Positions 30,247 through 40,582 of a stretch of 64,000 nt of DNA are shown in pieces. The stretch lies in contig CAVWYY010000002.1 in NCBI GenBank assembly GCA_963759375.1, positions 124,001 to 188,000 of the forward strand, written 5' to 3'. The position numbers were made by a program, and so were the translations under genes. Under the pieces are notes generated by a model that worked only from the letters and a program-made list of their open reading frames with translations, was not told the origin of the DNA and searched no databases. This DNA comes from DASSUW01 sp963759375 (GTDB lineage: Bacteria; Actinomycetota; Thermoleophilia; Solirubrobacterales; Solirubrobacteraceae). Position 1 is the first letter of the stretch. Each line of letters begins with the position of its first letter.

Positions 30247-30697
30247 CTTCCTTGACGATCATCACCGGCCGGCGGGTGTGGTTGAGGACGCCGGTCGAGA
30301 CGCTGCCGAGGACGGTGGCGGCCAGTCGCGAGCGGCCGCGGCTGCCCATGACGATCGCCGAGGCGTCGATCTCGTCGGCGGTGGCGACGATCGCGACGAA
30401 GAACGCGTCGGCGGCGCGCACGGCGCGCGGCTCGGCGTCGAGCCCCGCAGCCCGCGCCAGCTCGGCGCCCTCGGCCGCCAGCTTCTCGGCGGTGTCGCGG
30501 TTGGCGGCATCGAGGTCGTCGACCGCGCCGCGGACCACGTCGCCGGGAAGCGCGAGCAGCGCGGCCGGCGCCGCGTCCTCGAACGACGTCCAGGCCGTGG
30601 CGACCACGGCCGGGCCGGGGCGCAGCAGCGCGGCGCCGCGCTCGATCGCGGCGCGGGCGTGGGGTGATCCGTCATAGGCGAAGAGGACCGGGGTCAT
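30233..30697 (-). CDS. Universal stress protein
   Basis: A 154-residue UspA-like protein: PVLFAYDGSPHARAAIERGA at the N-terminus and the ATP-binding G-2x-G-9x-G(S/T) signature in IVMGSRGRSRLAATVLGSVS followed by TRRPVMIV. It is likely an ATP-binding stress protein in the cytoplasm. AGGGTA at 30706-30711 gives a minus-strand TACCCT eight bases before the ATG, suggesting a leaderless message that continues into the Qng1-like and DUF1203 genes. Confidence 0.88.
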   Translation of the reverse strand: MTPVLFAYDGSPHARAAIERGAALLRPGPAVVATAWTSFEDAAPAALLALPGDVVRGAVDDLDAANRDTAEKLAAEGAELARAAGLDAEPRAVRAADAFFVAIVATADEIDASAIVMGSRGRSRLAATVLGSVSTGVLNHTRRPVMIVKEDASS

Positions 30698-30705
30698 GCT
30701 CGCGG

Positions 30706-30711
30706 AGGGTA
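30706..30711 (-). promoter_or_regulatory. Leaderless -10 element (TACCCT) of the universal stress protein gene
   Basis: The minus-strand TACCCT ends eight bases before ATG 30697. About 17 bases away on the other strand, TACCGT (30728-30733) serves the divergent pcrA gene at ten bases' distance. Confidence 0.4.
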
Positions 30712-30743
30712 CTTCCGGATGGCCCGCTACCGTCAACCGAGGC

Positions 30744-32939
<2,196 letters not shown>

Positions 32940-32991
32940 GCGGTTAACCCTCCTACCGGACCCGGGAGCCGGTCCATAAGCTCGGCGGCCC

Positions 32992-34164
32992 ATGCGCCGG
33001 CTCGTCGCCTTCGTCTGCCTGATCGTGTTCGTGGACACGATGTTCTACGCGGCGATCACGCCGCTGCTGCCGGAGCTCAGCGACCGCTTCGACCTTACGA
33101 AGACCGGCGCCGGCATCCTCGCCGCCGCATACCCGGCGGGGACGCTCGTCGGCGCGCTGCCCGGCGGCTGGATGGCCGCGCGCATCGGCTCGCGAGCGAC
33201 CGTGCTGGCCGGGCTCGGGCTGCTGGTGGCCGCGAGCGTGGCGTTCGCCTTCGCGGACAGCGTCGTCGTACTCGACGTCGCCCGCTTCGCGCAGGGCCTC
33301 GGCGGCGCGGCCTCCTGGGCCGGCGCGTTCGGGTGGCTGATCGGCGCGGCGCCGCGTGAGCGGCGCGGCGAGCTGATCGGCACCGCGCTGGCCGCCGCCG
33401 TCGGCGGCGCGCTGTTCGGGCCGGTGCTCGGCGCGGCGGCGGACGCGATCGGGCAGGCGCCGGTGTTCCTGGCCGTCGCGGCCGCCGGCGGCGGCCTGAT
33501 GGTGTGGGCCACGCGGATGCCCGCGGCACCGCCCACCGCCGCGAACTCGTTCCGGATGCTCCTGGCGTCGCTCGGCGAGCGTCGCGTGGCGGCGGGGATG
33601 TGGCTGACGACGCTCCCGAGCGTGCTGTTCGGGACGCTCACCGTGCTGGGGCCGCTGCGGCTGGACGAGCTCGGCGCCAGCACGGCACTGATCGCCGTCG
33701 TCTTCCTGGCCGGCGCGGCGCTCGAGGCCGGCCTGGCGCCCGTGATGGGCCGGCTGTCGGACCGCCGCGGGCGGCTCGCTCCGGCCGTCATCGGCGTGGC
33801 CGGCGGAGCGGTGAGCATGGCGCTGCTGCCGTGGCCGGAGTCCACCGCACTGCTGGCGATCCTGATCATCCTCGCCGGTCCGGCGATCGGGATCCTCTAC
33901 ACGCCGGCGATGGCCATGCTGAGCGACGGCGCCGAGTCGTTCGGCATCGCGCAGGGCTTCGCGTTCGCGCTCACGAACCTCGCGTGGGGCTGCGGCCAGG
34001 CGCTCGGTGACGCCGGCAGCGGCCGGCTCGCCGACGCCACCAGCGACCACGTGCCGTACCTGATCCTGGCGGGCGTGAGCGCCGTGACGCTGGCGTTCCT
34101 CGCGCGGGAGCTCGCCCGGCGCTCGCCTCGCGGTCGGGCGGGACCGGTACCCTCACGGCCCTGA
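32992..34164 (+). CDS. MFS transporter
   Basis: A 390-residue, 12-helix major facilitator. The N-terminal LIVFVDTMFYAAITPLLPEL resembles multidrug exporters of the DHA1 type; motif A-like GGWMAARIGSRATVLAG follows, and the second half repeats it as GRLSDRRGRLAPAVIG. The substrate is unknown. TAAGCT lies nine bases before the ATG. Its TGA shares a base with the folD ATG (TGATG), so folD is translationally coupled to it. Confidence 0.85.
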   Translation: MRRLVAFVCLIVFVDTMFYAAITPLLPELSDRFDLTKTGAGILAAAYPAGTLVGALPGGWMAARIGSRATVLAGLGLLVAASVAFAFADSVVVLDVARFAQGLGGAASWAGAFGWLIGAAPRERRGELIGTALAAAVGGALFGPVLGAAADAIGQAPVFLAVAAAGGGLMVWATRMPAAPPTAANSFRMLLASLGERRVAAGMWLTTLPSVLFGTLTVLGPLRLDELGASTALIAVVFLAGAALEAGLAPVMGRLSDRRGRLAPAVIGVAGGAVSMALLPWPESTALLAILIILAGPAIGILYTPAMAMLSDGAESFGIAQGFAFALTNLAWGCGQALGDAGSGRLADATSDHVPYLILAGVSAVTLAFLARELARRSPRGRAGPVPSRP

Positions 34165-35030
34165 TGGCGGCCGGGATCATCGACGGTAAGGCGATCGCGC
34201 AGCAGGTGCGCTCCGAGGTCAAGGCGGAGGTCTCCGCCTGGGTCGACGCGGGCCATGACGCCCCCGGCCTGGCCACCGTGCTGGTCGGCGACGACCCCGC
34301 GTCCGCGGTGTACGTCGGCGGCAAGCAGAAGGCGTCGGCCGAGGTCGGCATCGATGGCTTCGACCACCGGCTGGCCGCCGACACGAGCCATGAAGAGGTC
34401 GAGGGCCTCCTCGAAGAGCTCAACGCGGACCCACGCGTGTCGGGGATCCTGCTGCAGCTGCCGACTCCGCCGCAGGTCGACGGCGGCGCGCTCACCGAGG
34501 TCATCGACCCGCTGAAGGACGTCGACGGGCTGACGCCGATCTCGGCCGGCCTGCTGGCCAAGGGCCGTCCCGGCCTGCGCCCCTGCACGCCGGCGGGCGT
34601 GATGGAGCTGCTGCGCCGCCACGGCGTCGCGCTCGAGGGCGCCGAGGCGGTCGTGGTCGGCCGCTCGGACCTCGTCGGCAAGCCGGTCGCGGCCCTGCTG
34701 CTGGCCGCCAACGCGACGGTGACGATGTGCCACTCCCGGACGCACGACCTCGGCGAGGTCTGCCGCCGCGCCGACGTGCTGATCGCCGCCGTCGGCCGCC
34801 CCGGCCTCGTGCAGGGCGACTGGGTCAAGGAGGGCGCTGTGGTCATCGACGTCGGCATCAACCGGACCGACGACGGCCTGGTCGGCGACGTCGACTTCGC
34901 GCCGGCCGCCGCGCGCGCGCGGCTCATCACGCCGGTGCCCGGCGGCGTCGGGCCGATGACCATCGCGATGCTGCTGCGCAACACGCTGCACGCCGCGCGC
35001 GCCCAGGCCGGGGAGCCCGCTTGGACGTGA
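34164..35030 (+). CDS. folD: Bifunctional methylenetetrahydrofolate dehydrogenase/cyclohydrolase
   Basis: A 288-residue enzyme interconverting 5,10-methylene- and 10-formyl-tetrahydrofolate with NADP. Signature 1 is VYVGGKQKASAEVGI (catalytic Lys in this stretch), then ILLQLPTPPQVDG, substrate loop DVDGLTPISAG, NADP motif VVVGRSDLVGKPVAALLL, and signature 2 PVPGGVGPMTIAML. Full length. It may also have its own leaderless-type TACCCT at 34148-34153, ten bases upstream. Confidence 0.96.
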   Translation: MAAGIIDGKAIAQQVRSEVKAEVSAWVDAGHDAPGLATVLVGDDPASAVYVGGKQKASAEVGIDGFDHRLAADTSHEEVEGLLEELNADPRVSGILLQLPTPPQVDGGALTEVIDPLKDVDGLTPISAGLLAKGRPGLRPCTPAGVMELLRRHGVALEGAEAVVVGRSDLVGKPVAALLLAANATVTMCHSRTHDLGEVCRRADVLIAAVGRPGLVQGDWVKEGAVVIDVGINRTDDGLVGDVDFAPAAARARLITPVPGGVGPMTIAMLLRNTLHAARAQAGEPAWT

Positions 35031-35473
35031 GGCGCCTCCGAGCCGGAGAATGGCTCGCGGGCGCCGGCGGTATCGCCCTGATCGTCTCGCTGCTCCTCCC
35101 GTGGTTCGACGAGGAGAGCGGCTACACCGCGCTCACGGTGATCGACGTCCTGCTCACGCTGCTCGCGCTGCTGGCGCTCTCGCTGCCGATCCTGCAGGCC
35201 ACCCGCGACAGCCCGGCCCTGCCGGTGGCCGCGGCCGTGCTCACCGTCACGTTCGGGATCGTCGGCGTGCTGCTCGTGCTGTTCCGCGTCATCGACGACC
35301 CGTGGGCCGGCGCTGAGCGCGACATCGGGATCTGGATCGCCCTCGCCGCGACCGTGGCCATCGAGGCCTCGGGCTGGATGTCGCTCGACAACGAGTACGT
35401 CAAGGGCCTGCCGGCGGATCCCGAGCCCGAGCTGCGCCCGGCTCCTAGAATCGCCCCCGATGCTCAGCCGTGA
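35027..35473 (+). CDS. Small membrane protein, four predicted helices
   Basis: A protein of about 148 residues with four hydrophobic segments (GGIALIVSLLLPWF, VLLTLLALLALSLPIL, VAAAVLTVTFGIVGVLLVLF, GIWIALAATVAIEASGWMS) and a short proline-rich cytoplasmic tail. No family is assigned. GTG 35027 overlaps the folD stop (GTGA) and its end overlaps gatC by 14 bases, so it sits inside the folD-gatCAB transcript, though gatC may have its own promoter. Confidence 0.7.
   Translation: MRRLRAGEWLAGAGGIALIVSLLLPWFDEESGYTALTVIDVLLTLLALLALSLPILQATRDSPALPVAAAVLTVTFGIVGVLLVLFRVIDDPWAGAERDIGIWIALAATVAIEASGWMSLDNEYVKGLPADPEPELRPAPRIAPDAQP
35446..35451 (+). promoter_or_regulatory. Leaderless -10 element (TAGAAT) of gatC
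   Basis: TAGAAT, a close match to the consensus TATAAT, lies eight bases before the gatC ATG and inside the end of the preceding gene. Confidence 0.45.
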
Positions 35474-35750
35474 CCAGGTCCTGCACGTTGCCAAGCTCGC
35501 CCGCCTCGAACTGACCGACGCCGAGGTCGAGCGGCTTTCGGGCGAGCTGTCGAAGGTGCTCGACCACATCGAGAAGATCTCCGAGCTCGGCGACCTCGAA
35601 GGGGTCGAGCCGACCAGCCACGTCGTCGAGGTCGAGAACGCGCTGCGACCCGACGAGCCGCGGCCGTCGTGGCCGCGCGACGCCGTGCTCGAGGCCGCGC
35701 CCGACGCGGCGCAGGGCGGCTTCCGAGTTCCCAGCCCGGGAGCGGGATGA
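35460..35750 (+). CDS. gatC: Asp-tRNA(Asn)/Glu-tRNA(Gln) amidotransferase subunit C
   Basis: A 96-residue GatC: VLHVAKLARLELTDAEVERL, then LSKVLDHIEKISELGDLEGV and PTSHVVEVENALRPDEPRPS, the standard family pattern. It stabilises GatA in the GatCAB complex that amidates mischarged Glu-tRNA(Gln) and Asp-tRNA(Asn). ATGA overlap with gatA. Confidence 0.95.
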   Translation: MLSRDQVLHVAKLARLELTDAEVERLSGELSKVLDHIEKISELGDLEGVEPTSHVVEVENALRPDEPRPSWPRDAVLEAAPDAAQGGFRVPSPGAG

Positions 35751-37165
35751 GCGAGATCCTCGACCTGACCGCGGCGCAGGCCGCCGAACGCGTCCATGCC
35801 GGCGACCTGACGAAGGGCGAGCTGTGGCGGTTCTACCGCGACCGCGCGCTGGCCGACGACCTCAACGCCTTCATCTGGGTGTGCGAGGAGGAGGAGCCGC
35901 TGGCAGTCGACGAGAGCGGGCCGCTCGGCGGCGTCCCGATCGGCGTCAAGGACCTGTTCGCCACCAAGGGCGTGCCCTCGCAGGCCGGCTCGAAGATCCT
36001 CGAGGGCTACCGGCCGCCGTATACGGCGACGTCCGTCGAGAAGCTCATCGGCGCCGGCGCGCCGGTGCTGGCCAAGACCAACCAGGACGAGTTCGCGATG
36101 GGCTCGTCGACCGAGAACTCCGCCTACGGGCCGACGCTGAACCCGTGGGACCGTGGGCGCGTCCCCGGCGGCTCGTCGGGCGGCTCGGCGGCCGCCGTGG
36201 CGGCCGGCACCGTCCCGTGGGCGATCGGCACCGACACTGGCGGCTCGATCCGCCAGCCCGCCGCGCTCTGCGGCATCGTCGGCCTCAAGCCCACCTACGG
36301 CGCGGTCTCGCGCTACGGGATGATCGCGTTCGCCAGCTCGCTCGACCAGGCGGGCCCGTTCACGCGCGACACCACCGACGCCGCGCTGCTGCTCGCCGCG
36401 ATGGCCGGGCAGGACCACTGCGACTCCACCTCGCTCGGCCTGCCCGAGCCGGTCCGCGCGCCGACCGCCACCGATCTCAAGGGGATCCGCCTCGGCGTGC
36501 CCGAGGAGCTCACCGGCGAGGGCATCGAGCCGGGCGTTCTCGCGGCCTTCAGGCAGACGCTCGAGCTGGCCCGTGACCTCGGCGCGACGATCAAGACCAT
36601 GCACCTGCCGCACTCGCCGCACGGGCTTGCGGCCTACTACCTGATCGCGCCGGCCGAGTGCTCGAGCAACCTGGCCCGCTACGACGGCGTGCGCTACGGC
36701 CTGCGCGCCGATGGCAAGGACCTGCTGTCGATGTACACGCAGACCCGCGAGCAGGGCTTCGGCGCCGAGGTCAAGCGCCGCGTCCTGATCGGGACCTACG
36801 CGCTCTCCAGCGGCTACTACGACGCCTACTACGGGCGCGCCCAGAAGGTGCGCACGCTGATCGCGGACGACTTCAAGGAGGCGTGGGACGACTTCGACTT
36901 CGTCGTCACGCCGACCGCCCCGGGCGTGGCGTTCGAGCTCGGCGCCAAGACGGCCGACCCGCTGGCGATGTACCTCAACGACGCCTGCACGGTCCCGATG
37001 TCACTGGCCGGCATCCCCGCCATCTCGATCCCCAACGGTCTCGCCGAGGGGCTGCCCGTCGGGTTCCAGATCGCCGGCCCGGCATTCAGCGAGAACCGCA
37101 TCCTTGACGCGGCGCACGCGCTCGAGCAGGCGATCGGGTTCGACCACAAAGCGGCGTTCGTATGA
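35747..37165 (+). CDS. gatA: Asp-tRNA(Asn)/Glu-tRNA(Gln) amidotransferase subunit A
   Basis: A 472-residue amidase-signature enzyme releasing ammonia from glutamine for GatB. The Ser-cisSer-Lys triad is visible: Lys in GVPIGVKDLFATKG, cis-Ser and flanking glycines in VPGGSSGGSAAAVAAG, and nucleophile Ser in GTDTGGSIRQPAALCG. Full length, with the C-terminal MSLAGIPAISIPNGL. Overlaps gatC and gatB by four bases each. Confidence 0.96.
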   Translation: MSEILDLTAAQAAERVHAGDLTKGELWRFYRDRALADDLNAFIWVCEEEEPLAVDESGPLGGVPIGVKDLFATKGVPSQAGSKILEGYRPPYTATSVEKLIGAGAPVLAKTNQDEFAMGSSTENSAYGPTLNPWDRGRVPGGSSGGSAAAVAAGTVPWAIGTDTGGSIRQPAALCGIVGLKPTYGAVSRYGMIAFASSLDQAGPFTRDTTDAALLLAAMAGQDHCDSTSLGLPEPVRAPTATDLKGIRLGVPEELTGEGIEPGVLAAFRQTLELARDLGATIKTMHLPHSPHGLAAYYLIAPAECSSNLARYDGVRYGLRADGKDLLSMYTQTREQGFGAEVKRRVLIGTYALSSGYYDAYYGRAQKVRTLIADDFKEAWDDFDFVVTPTAPGVAFELGAKTADPLAMYLNDACTVPMSLAGIPAISIPNGLAEGLPVGFQIAGPAFSENRILDAAHALEQAIGFDHKAAFV

Positions 37166-38563
37166 ACCTCGAACCGGTCATCGGCCTGGAGATCCACGTC
37201 CAGCTCGACACGCGGACGAAGATGTTCTGCGGCTGCGAGCTGAGCTTCGGCGAGGAGCCCAACACGCGCACCTGCCCAGTCTGCCTGGGCCTGCCGGGCA
37301 CGCTCCCGACGGTCAACGCGCAGGCGATCCAGTACGGCCTGATGATGGGCCTGGCGCTCGACTGCGAGATCGCCCCACGGTCGATCTTCCACCGCAAGAA
37401 CTACTTCTATCCGGACCTGGCGAAGGGCTACCAGATCTCCCAGTACGACATCCCGCTGTGCAGCGGCGGTCGGCTGGGCGACGTGCGCCTGCACCGCATC
37501 CACCTCGAGGAGGACGCGGCCAAGCTCGTGCACCTCGGCGAGTCGGGCCGCATCCACGGCTCGGCCTCGTCGGTGGTCGACTACAACCGCGGCGGCACGC
37601 CGCTGGCCGAGATCGTCACCGAGCCCGACATCCGCTCGGCCGAGCAGGCGCGCGAGTGGCTGACGGTGCTGCGCGAGACGCTGCGGCAGCTCGGGGTCAG
37701 CGACGTGAACATGGAGGAGGGGTCGCTGCGCTGCGACGCCAACATCTCCGTGCGCGAGGCCGGCACGAGCGAGCTCGGCACCAAGACCGAGCTCAAGAAC
37801 ATGAACTCGTTCCGCTTCCTGGAGAAGGGGATCAACGCCGAGATCGAGCGGCAGAAGGCGCTGGTCGAGGCCGGCGAGCCGGTTGTGCAGGAGACGCTGC
37901 ACTTCGACCCGGTGTCCGGCGGCCTCAGCTCGCTGCGCTCCAAGGAGGAGGCGCACGACTACCGCTACTTCCCGGAGCCCGACCTCGTGCCCGTGGCGCC
38001 GACGCCCGAGATGGTGGACGCCGCGCGTGCCGCGCTGCCGGAGCTGCCCGCCCACCGCGCCGAGCGCTACGAGTCGCGACTACGGCCTGCCGACCGACAC
38101 GGCGCGACTGTTCGCGTTCGACCCGCAGTGGGGCGACTACTTCGAGCAGGCCGCCGACGGCGCCGACCCGAGGACCGTCGCCAACTGGGTGACCGAGCTG
38201 CGCGCCCGCGCCGACTCGCCGGCCGCGGTCGAGCCGGCCGCTCTGGCCAAGCTCGTCGAGCTCGTCGAGGCCCGCACCGTCAATGCCGGCAACGCCCGCG
38301 TCGTGCTCGACAGGCTGGTCGCCGAGGGCGGCGACCCGGCGGAGATCGTCGAGCGCGAGGACCTCGGCGCGCTGGGCGACTCGGACGAGCTGGCCGGCAT
38401 CGTCGCCAAGGTGATCGGGGACAACCCGGACGTCGTGGAGCGCATCCGCGGCGGCAACGCCAAGGCGATGGGCGCCCTCGTCGGCCCGATCATGCGCGAG
38501 ACCAAGGGCAAGGCGGACGGCGGCGAGGTCAACCGGCTGATACGAGAGCAACTGGGCGTCTGA
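37162..38563 (+). CDS. gatB: Asp-tRNA(Asn)/Glu-tRNA(Gln) amidotransferase subunit B, apparent +1 frameshift
   Basis: GatB phosphorylates and amidates the mischarged aminoacyl-tRNA. The first 305 residues are normal (VIGLEIHVQLDTRTKMFCGC, HRKNYFYPDLAKGYQISQYD, PDLVPVAPTPEM). At about 38078-38084 the frame jumps: removing one base joins AERYES to DYGLPTDTARLFAFDPQWGD. The rest of the tail domain then reads to KAMGALVGPIMRETKGKADG and a stop at 38561-38563. The length is 3n+1. Because GatCAB is normally indispensable in bacteria lacking a Gln-tRNA synthetase, sequence error is more likely than a real break. Confidence 0.9.
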
Positions 38564-38783
38564 CGCGTACCTCCAGGACGTCGACGAGGCCTGCAATGCG
38601 GTCGATCAGCCCGCGCCGCAGACGCTCGTCGACCTCGACGGTGAGGTGGAGCTCGGCCGTGCCGTCGGGTCCGCCGCGCTCGAACGCGAGTGCGAGGACC
38701 GCGCCCTGGCGCCGGCAGCAGGTGGCCATGACTCGCTGGGGGACGTCCGGGCGGTCGGAGACGACGAGGTGCAGATCGAGCAT
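38529..38783 (-). CDS. Small ACT-domain protein (IlvM/IlvN-like)
   Basis: An 84-residue protein consisting of one ACT-like fold: LDLHLVVSDRPDVPQRVMAT, then CCRRQGAVLALAFERG and AELHLTVEVDERLRRGLIDR. It resembles the minimal regulatory subunit of acetolactate synthase, but this genome has a full IlvN nearby, so it may be a free-standing amino-acid sensor. A strong AAAGGAG lies before the ATG, unlike the leaderless genes around it. Its end overlaps the convergent gatB by 35 bases. Function unproven. Confidence 0.6.
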   Translation of the reverse strand: MLDLHLVVSDRPDVPQRVMATCCRRQGAVLALAFERGGPDGTAELHLTVEVDERLRRGLIDRIAGLVDVLEVRVRRPVALVSAG

Positions 38784-38821
38784 GGCGGAGCTCCTTTCCG
38801 TCCCCGAGTCCGCGCTGTAGC

Positions 38822-38871
38822 CCTGCTTGCCGCAGGCCCGAAGACGATCGAGCCTGCGTGGAAAACGCAGG
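38822..38871 (-). promoter_or_regulatory. Two hairpins in the leader of the ACT-domain gene
   Basis: Upstream of the ACT gene the minus strand can form a 7-bp hairpin (38853-38871, arms CCTGCGT/ACGCAGG, five-base loop) and a 5-bp hairpin (38822-38836, arms CCTGC/GCAGG). The arms CCTGC and GCAGG of the two hairpins can also pair with each other, so alternative structures are possible. This would suit an attenuator or other leader control, but matches no riboswitch I know. Confidence 0.3.
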
Positions 38872-38918
38872 TGCTAGGCGGTAATGACGATGCGGACGGA
38901 GTGCATCTGTGCGGAGCG

Positions 38919-38924
38919 TACCAT
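38919..38924 (+). promoter_or_regulatory. Leaderless -10 element (TACCAT) deciding the start at 38932
   Basis: TACCAT lies seven bases before ATG 38932. An in-frame ATG 48 bases upstream (38884) would place this hexamer inside the coding region, so the shorter start is preferred. Confidence 0.4.
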
Positions 38925-38931
38925 TGCGAGC

Positions 38932-39156
38932 ATGGCCAGATTGATCCGCATGGACGACACGGGGCACACGACGCTGGCGGAGTGGACGGCCGCCGACGAG
39001 CAGGCGGTCGAGGCCGCGGTCACCGCGTTCCGCGAGCAGCTCGACGCGGGCTTCTACGCGGTCGTGTCCGAGGGCGAGGGCCGCGCCCGGCAGGTCGACG
39101 AGCTGCCGCTGGACGCCGACCTGGTGATCCTCAGGCGGCCGATCGCCGGCGGGTGA
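38932..39156 (+). CDS. Small conserved-looking protein of 74 residues
   Basis: A short acidic protein starting ARLIRMDDTGHTTLAEWTAA and ending ELPLDADLVILRRPIAGG. It looks folded (two beta strands around a helix) and similar short proteins are common in actinobacteria, but I know no function. The stop overlaps the start of the next membrane-protein gene (GTGA), so the two are co-translated. Confidence 0.6.
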   Translation: MARLIRMDDTGHTTLAEWTAADEQAVEAAVTAFREQLDAGFYAVVSEGEGRARQVDELPLDADLVILRRPIAGG

Positions 39157-39779
39157 GCACGCAGGTCCTGCCCGAGACCGCGACCGTCTACTGGCGGCCG
39201 CGGGTCGACGAGCGCTCGCTGGAGCGCCGCGGGCGTGCGTGGACCCTGACCACCGTCGCCCACACGATCCCCTTCGTCACGGCCGCGGTGTTCCTGTTCC
39301 TGCTCGAGCCGCTGTCGTTCCCGGTCGGGGCGATCCTGCTCGCCCACGCGTGGGCGATCCCCGAGCTGTACGCCAAGCGCGGGGCGAACGTCCTGCGGCG
39401 CCGGCCGCGGCGCGGCGAGGACGCGGAACGGACCGCGGCCGGGCTGCTCGGCGACCTGGTCGGCCATGACGCACGCGCGCTGTATGCACGCACCGGCCTG
39501 GTGGTCGAGCGCGGCGTGCTCGGCACCTGGGTGGTGGGGGAGACCGGCGCGCTGCTCGTGCGCCCGGGCGGCCGCCGCGTGTACTGCTGGTGCGTACACG
39601 TCGACGACAAGCAGCTGCCGTCGGCCGACCGGATCGCCCACCTGCTGCTCGCGCTGCGCACCGACGAGGCCGGCTTCGCGACCGTTGCCAACCTCGCGTT
39701 CAGCGGCCACCGGCGGCGCGTGCGGCGCCGTCTGGCGCCCGCCTTGCGCCCGGCGCTCGACGCCGCCGCTCGACCGTAG
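39153..39779 (+). CDS. Membrane protein with two N-terminal helices
   Basis: A 208-residue protein: 30 soluble residues, two hydrophobic segments (TVAHTIPFVTAAVFLFLLEP and FPVGAILLAHAWAIPELYA), then a basic loop RRRPRRGEDAER and a cytoplasmic domain of about 110 residues with RVYCWCVHVDDKQLPSADRI. No recognised family. GTG 39153 is coupled to the upstream small gene by a GTGA overlap. Confidence 0.65.
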   Translation: MSTQVLPETATVYWRPRVDERSLERRGRAWTLTTVAHTIPFVTAAVFLFLLEPLSFPVGAILLAHAWAIPELYAKRGANVLRRRPRRGEDAERTAAGLLGDLVGHDARALYARTGLVVERGVLGTWVVGETGALLVRPGGRRVYCWCVHVDDKQLPSADRIAHLLLALRTDEAGFATVANLAFSGHRRRVRRRLAPALRPALDAAARP

Positions 39780-39852
39780 GTCGAAACCCCCACCCGGGAT
39801 TCCATACACCGGGCCATGGGAGAAGGGCCCGCACCGGAGCACCATTCGGGTC

Positions 39853-40029
39853 ATGAGCCACACCTCCGCTCCCTCCCAGGTCCGCCGCCTCGTCCTCGTC
39901 CCCGCCGGCAGCACGACCCCGTCCCGCGGCGACGAGCTCGTCCGCCGCTATCGCCTCGCTCGTCTCCGTTTGGCGGGCCGCGAGGCGACTGACATCGCAC
40001 GCCGGGAAGCACCGGCGAGAGCCACGTAG
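39853..40029 (+). CDS. Possible small basic protein of 58 residues
   Basis: A short frame starting SHTSAPSQVRRLVLVPAGST and rich in arginine at its end (LVRRYRLARLRLAGREATDI). A perfect 13-bp stem-loop follows four bases after the stop, which supports a transcribed unit ending here. No ribosome site or homologue is recognised, so it could be chance. Confidence 0.35.
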   Translation: MSHTSAPSQVRRLVLVPAGSTTPSRGDELVRRYRLARLRLAGREATDIARREAPARAT

Positions 40030-40033
40030 CCGC

Positions 40034-40075
40034 ACGGCCGCGCGCCGGCCACTCCTCCCTCTGGCGCGCGGCCGT
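40034..40075 (+). terminator. GC-rich stem-loop, probable terminator
   Basis: ACGGCCGCGCGCC (40034-40046) and its exact complement (40063-40075) form a 13-bp stem with a 16-base loop. There is no T run after it, as is common for high-GC actinobacterial terminators. It separates the small gene ending at 40029 from the ilv-containing run starting at 40093. Confidence 0.5.
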
Positions 40076-40080
40076 CGCGG

Positions 40081-40086
40081 TACCCT
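40081..40086 (+). promoter_or_regulatory. Leaderless -10 element (TACCCT) before the 61-residue membrane protein
   Basis: TACCCT lies six bases before ATG 40093 and directly after the stem-loop at 40034-40075. This looks like the promoter for the run of genes leading into ilvBN. Confidence 0.45.
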
Positions 40087-40092
40087 CATTGC

Positions 40093-40278
40093 ATGGACGA
40101 AACGGCCTCCGGCGGCCTCGGAAAGCGGCTTCTCGGCTGGGTGATCCTGATCGCAGTGGGGATCATCGCCCTCAAGCTCGCGTTCGGCGTCGTGTTCGGG
40201 CTCCTGCAGGCGCTGATCTCGATCGCGATCCTCATCGCGGTGGTCATGGGCGTCATCTGGGCGCTCCGCCACATCTGA
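40093..40278 (+). CDS. Small membrane protein of 61 residues
   Basis: After a short polar start (DETASGGLGKRL) nearly the whole chain is hydrophobic (LGWVILIAVGIIALKLAFGV, then LISIAILIAVVMGVIWAL), giving two membrane helices. No family is assigned. It is first in a run with the next zinc-ribbon membrane protein (three bases between) and ilvBN. Confidence 0.65.
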   Translation: MDETASGGLGKRLLGWVILIAVGIIALKLAFGVVFGLLQALISIAILIAVVMGVIWALRHI

Positions 40279-40281
40279 GCG

Positions 40282-40569
40282 ATGCCCTACCTGATCATCT
40301 GCCTGTTCTTCGGCCTGGCAGGCGGAATCCTGGGCAAGGCGAAGGGATCCTCGTTCATCCTCTGGTTCGTGATCTCGGCCGCCGTGCCGGTGCTCGGGCT
40401 GCTCGCCGCGGTCCTCTACCGGGTCGAGCGCGACGAGGTCCGGCGCCAGTGCCCGCGCTGCGGCAAGCTGGTGAAGCTGTACGACCAGGTCTGCATGGGC
40501 TGCGGGGAGGACCTGGAGTTCCCGGACACGGCCGTCGAGCCCGAGTCCGCGGCCGCTCTGCGCCGATAG
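40282..40569 (+). CDS. Membrane-anchored zinc-ribbon protein
   Basis: A 95-residue protein with two membrane helices (LIICLFFGLAGGILG and ILWFVISAAVPVLGLLAAVL) and a C-terminal zinc ribbon with two Cys pairs (CPRCGKLVKLYDQVCMGCGE). The ribbon should face the cytoplasm. Role unknown. Its TAG stop forms the first half of TAGACT, a -10-like hexamer ten bases before the ilvB ATG. Confidence 0.75.
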   Translation: MPYLIICLFFGLAGGILGKAKGSSFILWFVISAAVPVLGLLAAVLYRVERDEVRRQCPRCGKLVKLYDQVCMGCGEDLEFPDTAVEPESAAALRR

Positions 40570-40582
40570 ACTGCCTGCTCTC

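Noticed and set aside
37162..38820. Read-through frame of gatB to 38820 as a 552-residue protein
   Set aside because: After the shift point the residues become Arg-rich noise, whereas the other frame gives the normal GatB tail domain ending at 38563.
38884..38931. Upstream ATG extending the 74-residue protein by 16 residues
   Set aside because: The extension (TMRTECICAERTIAS) has no family look and would contain the TACCAT promoter element placed seven bases before ATG 38932.
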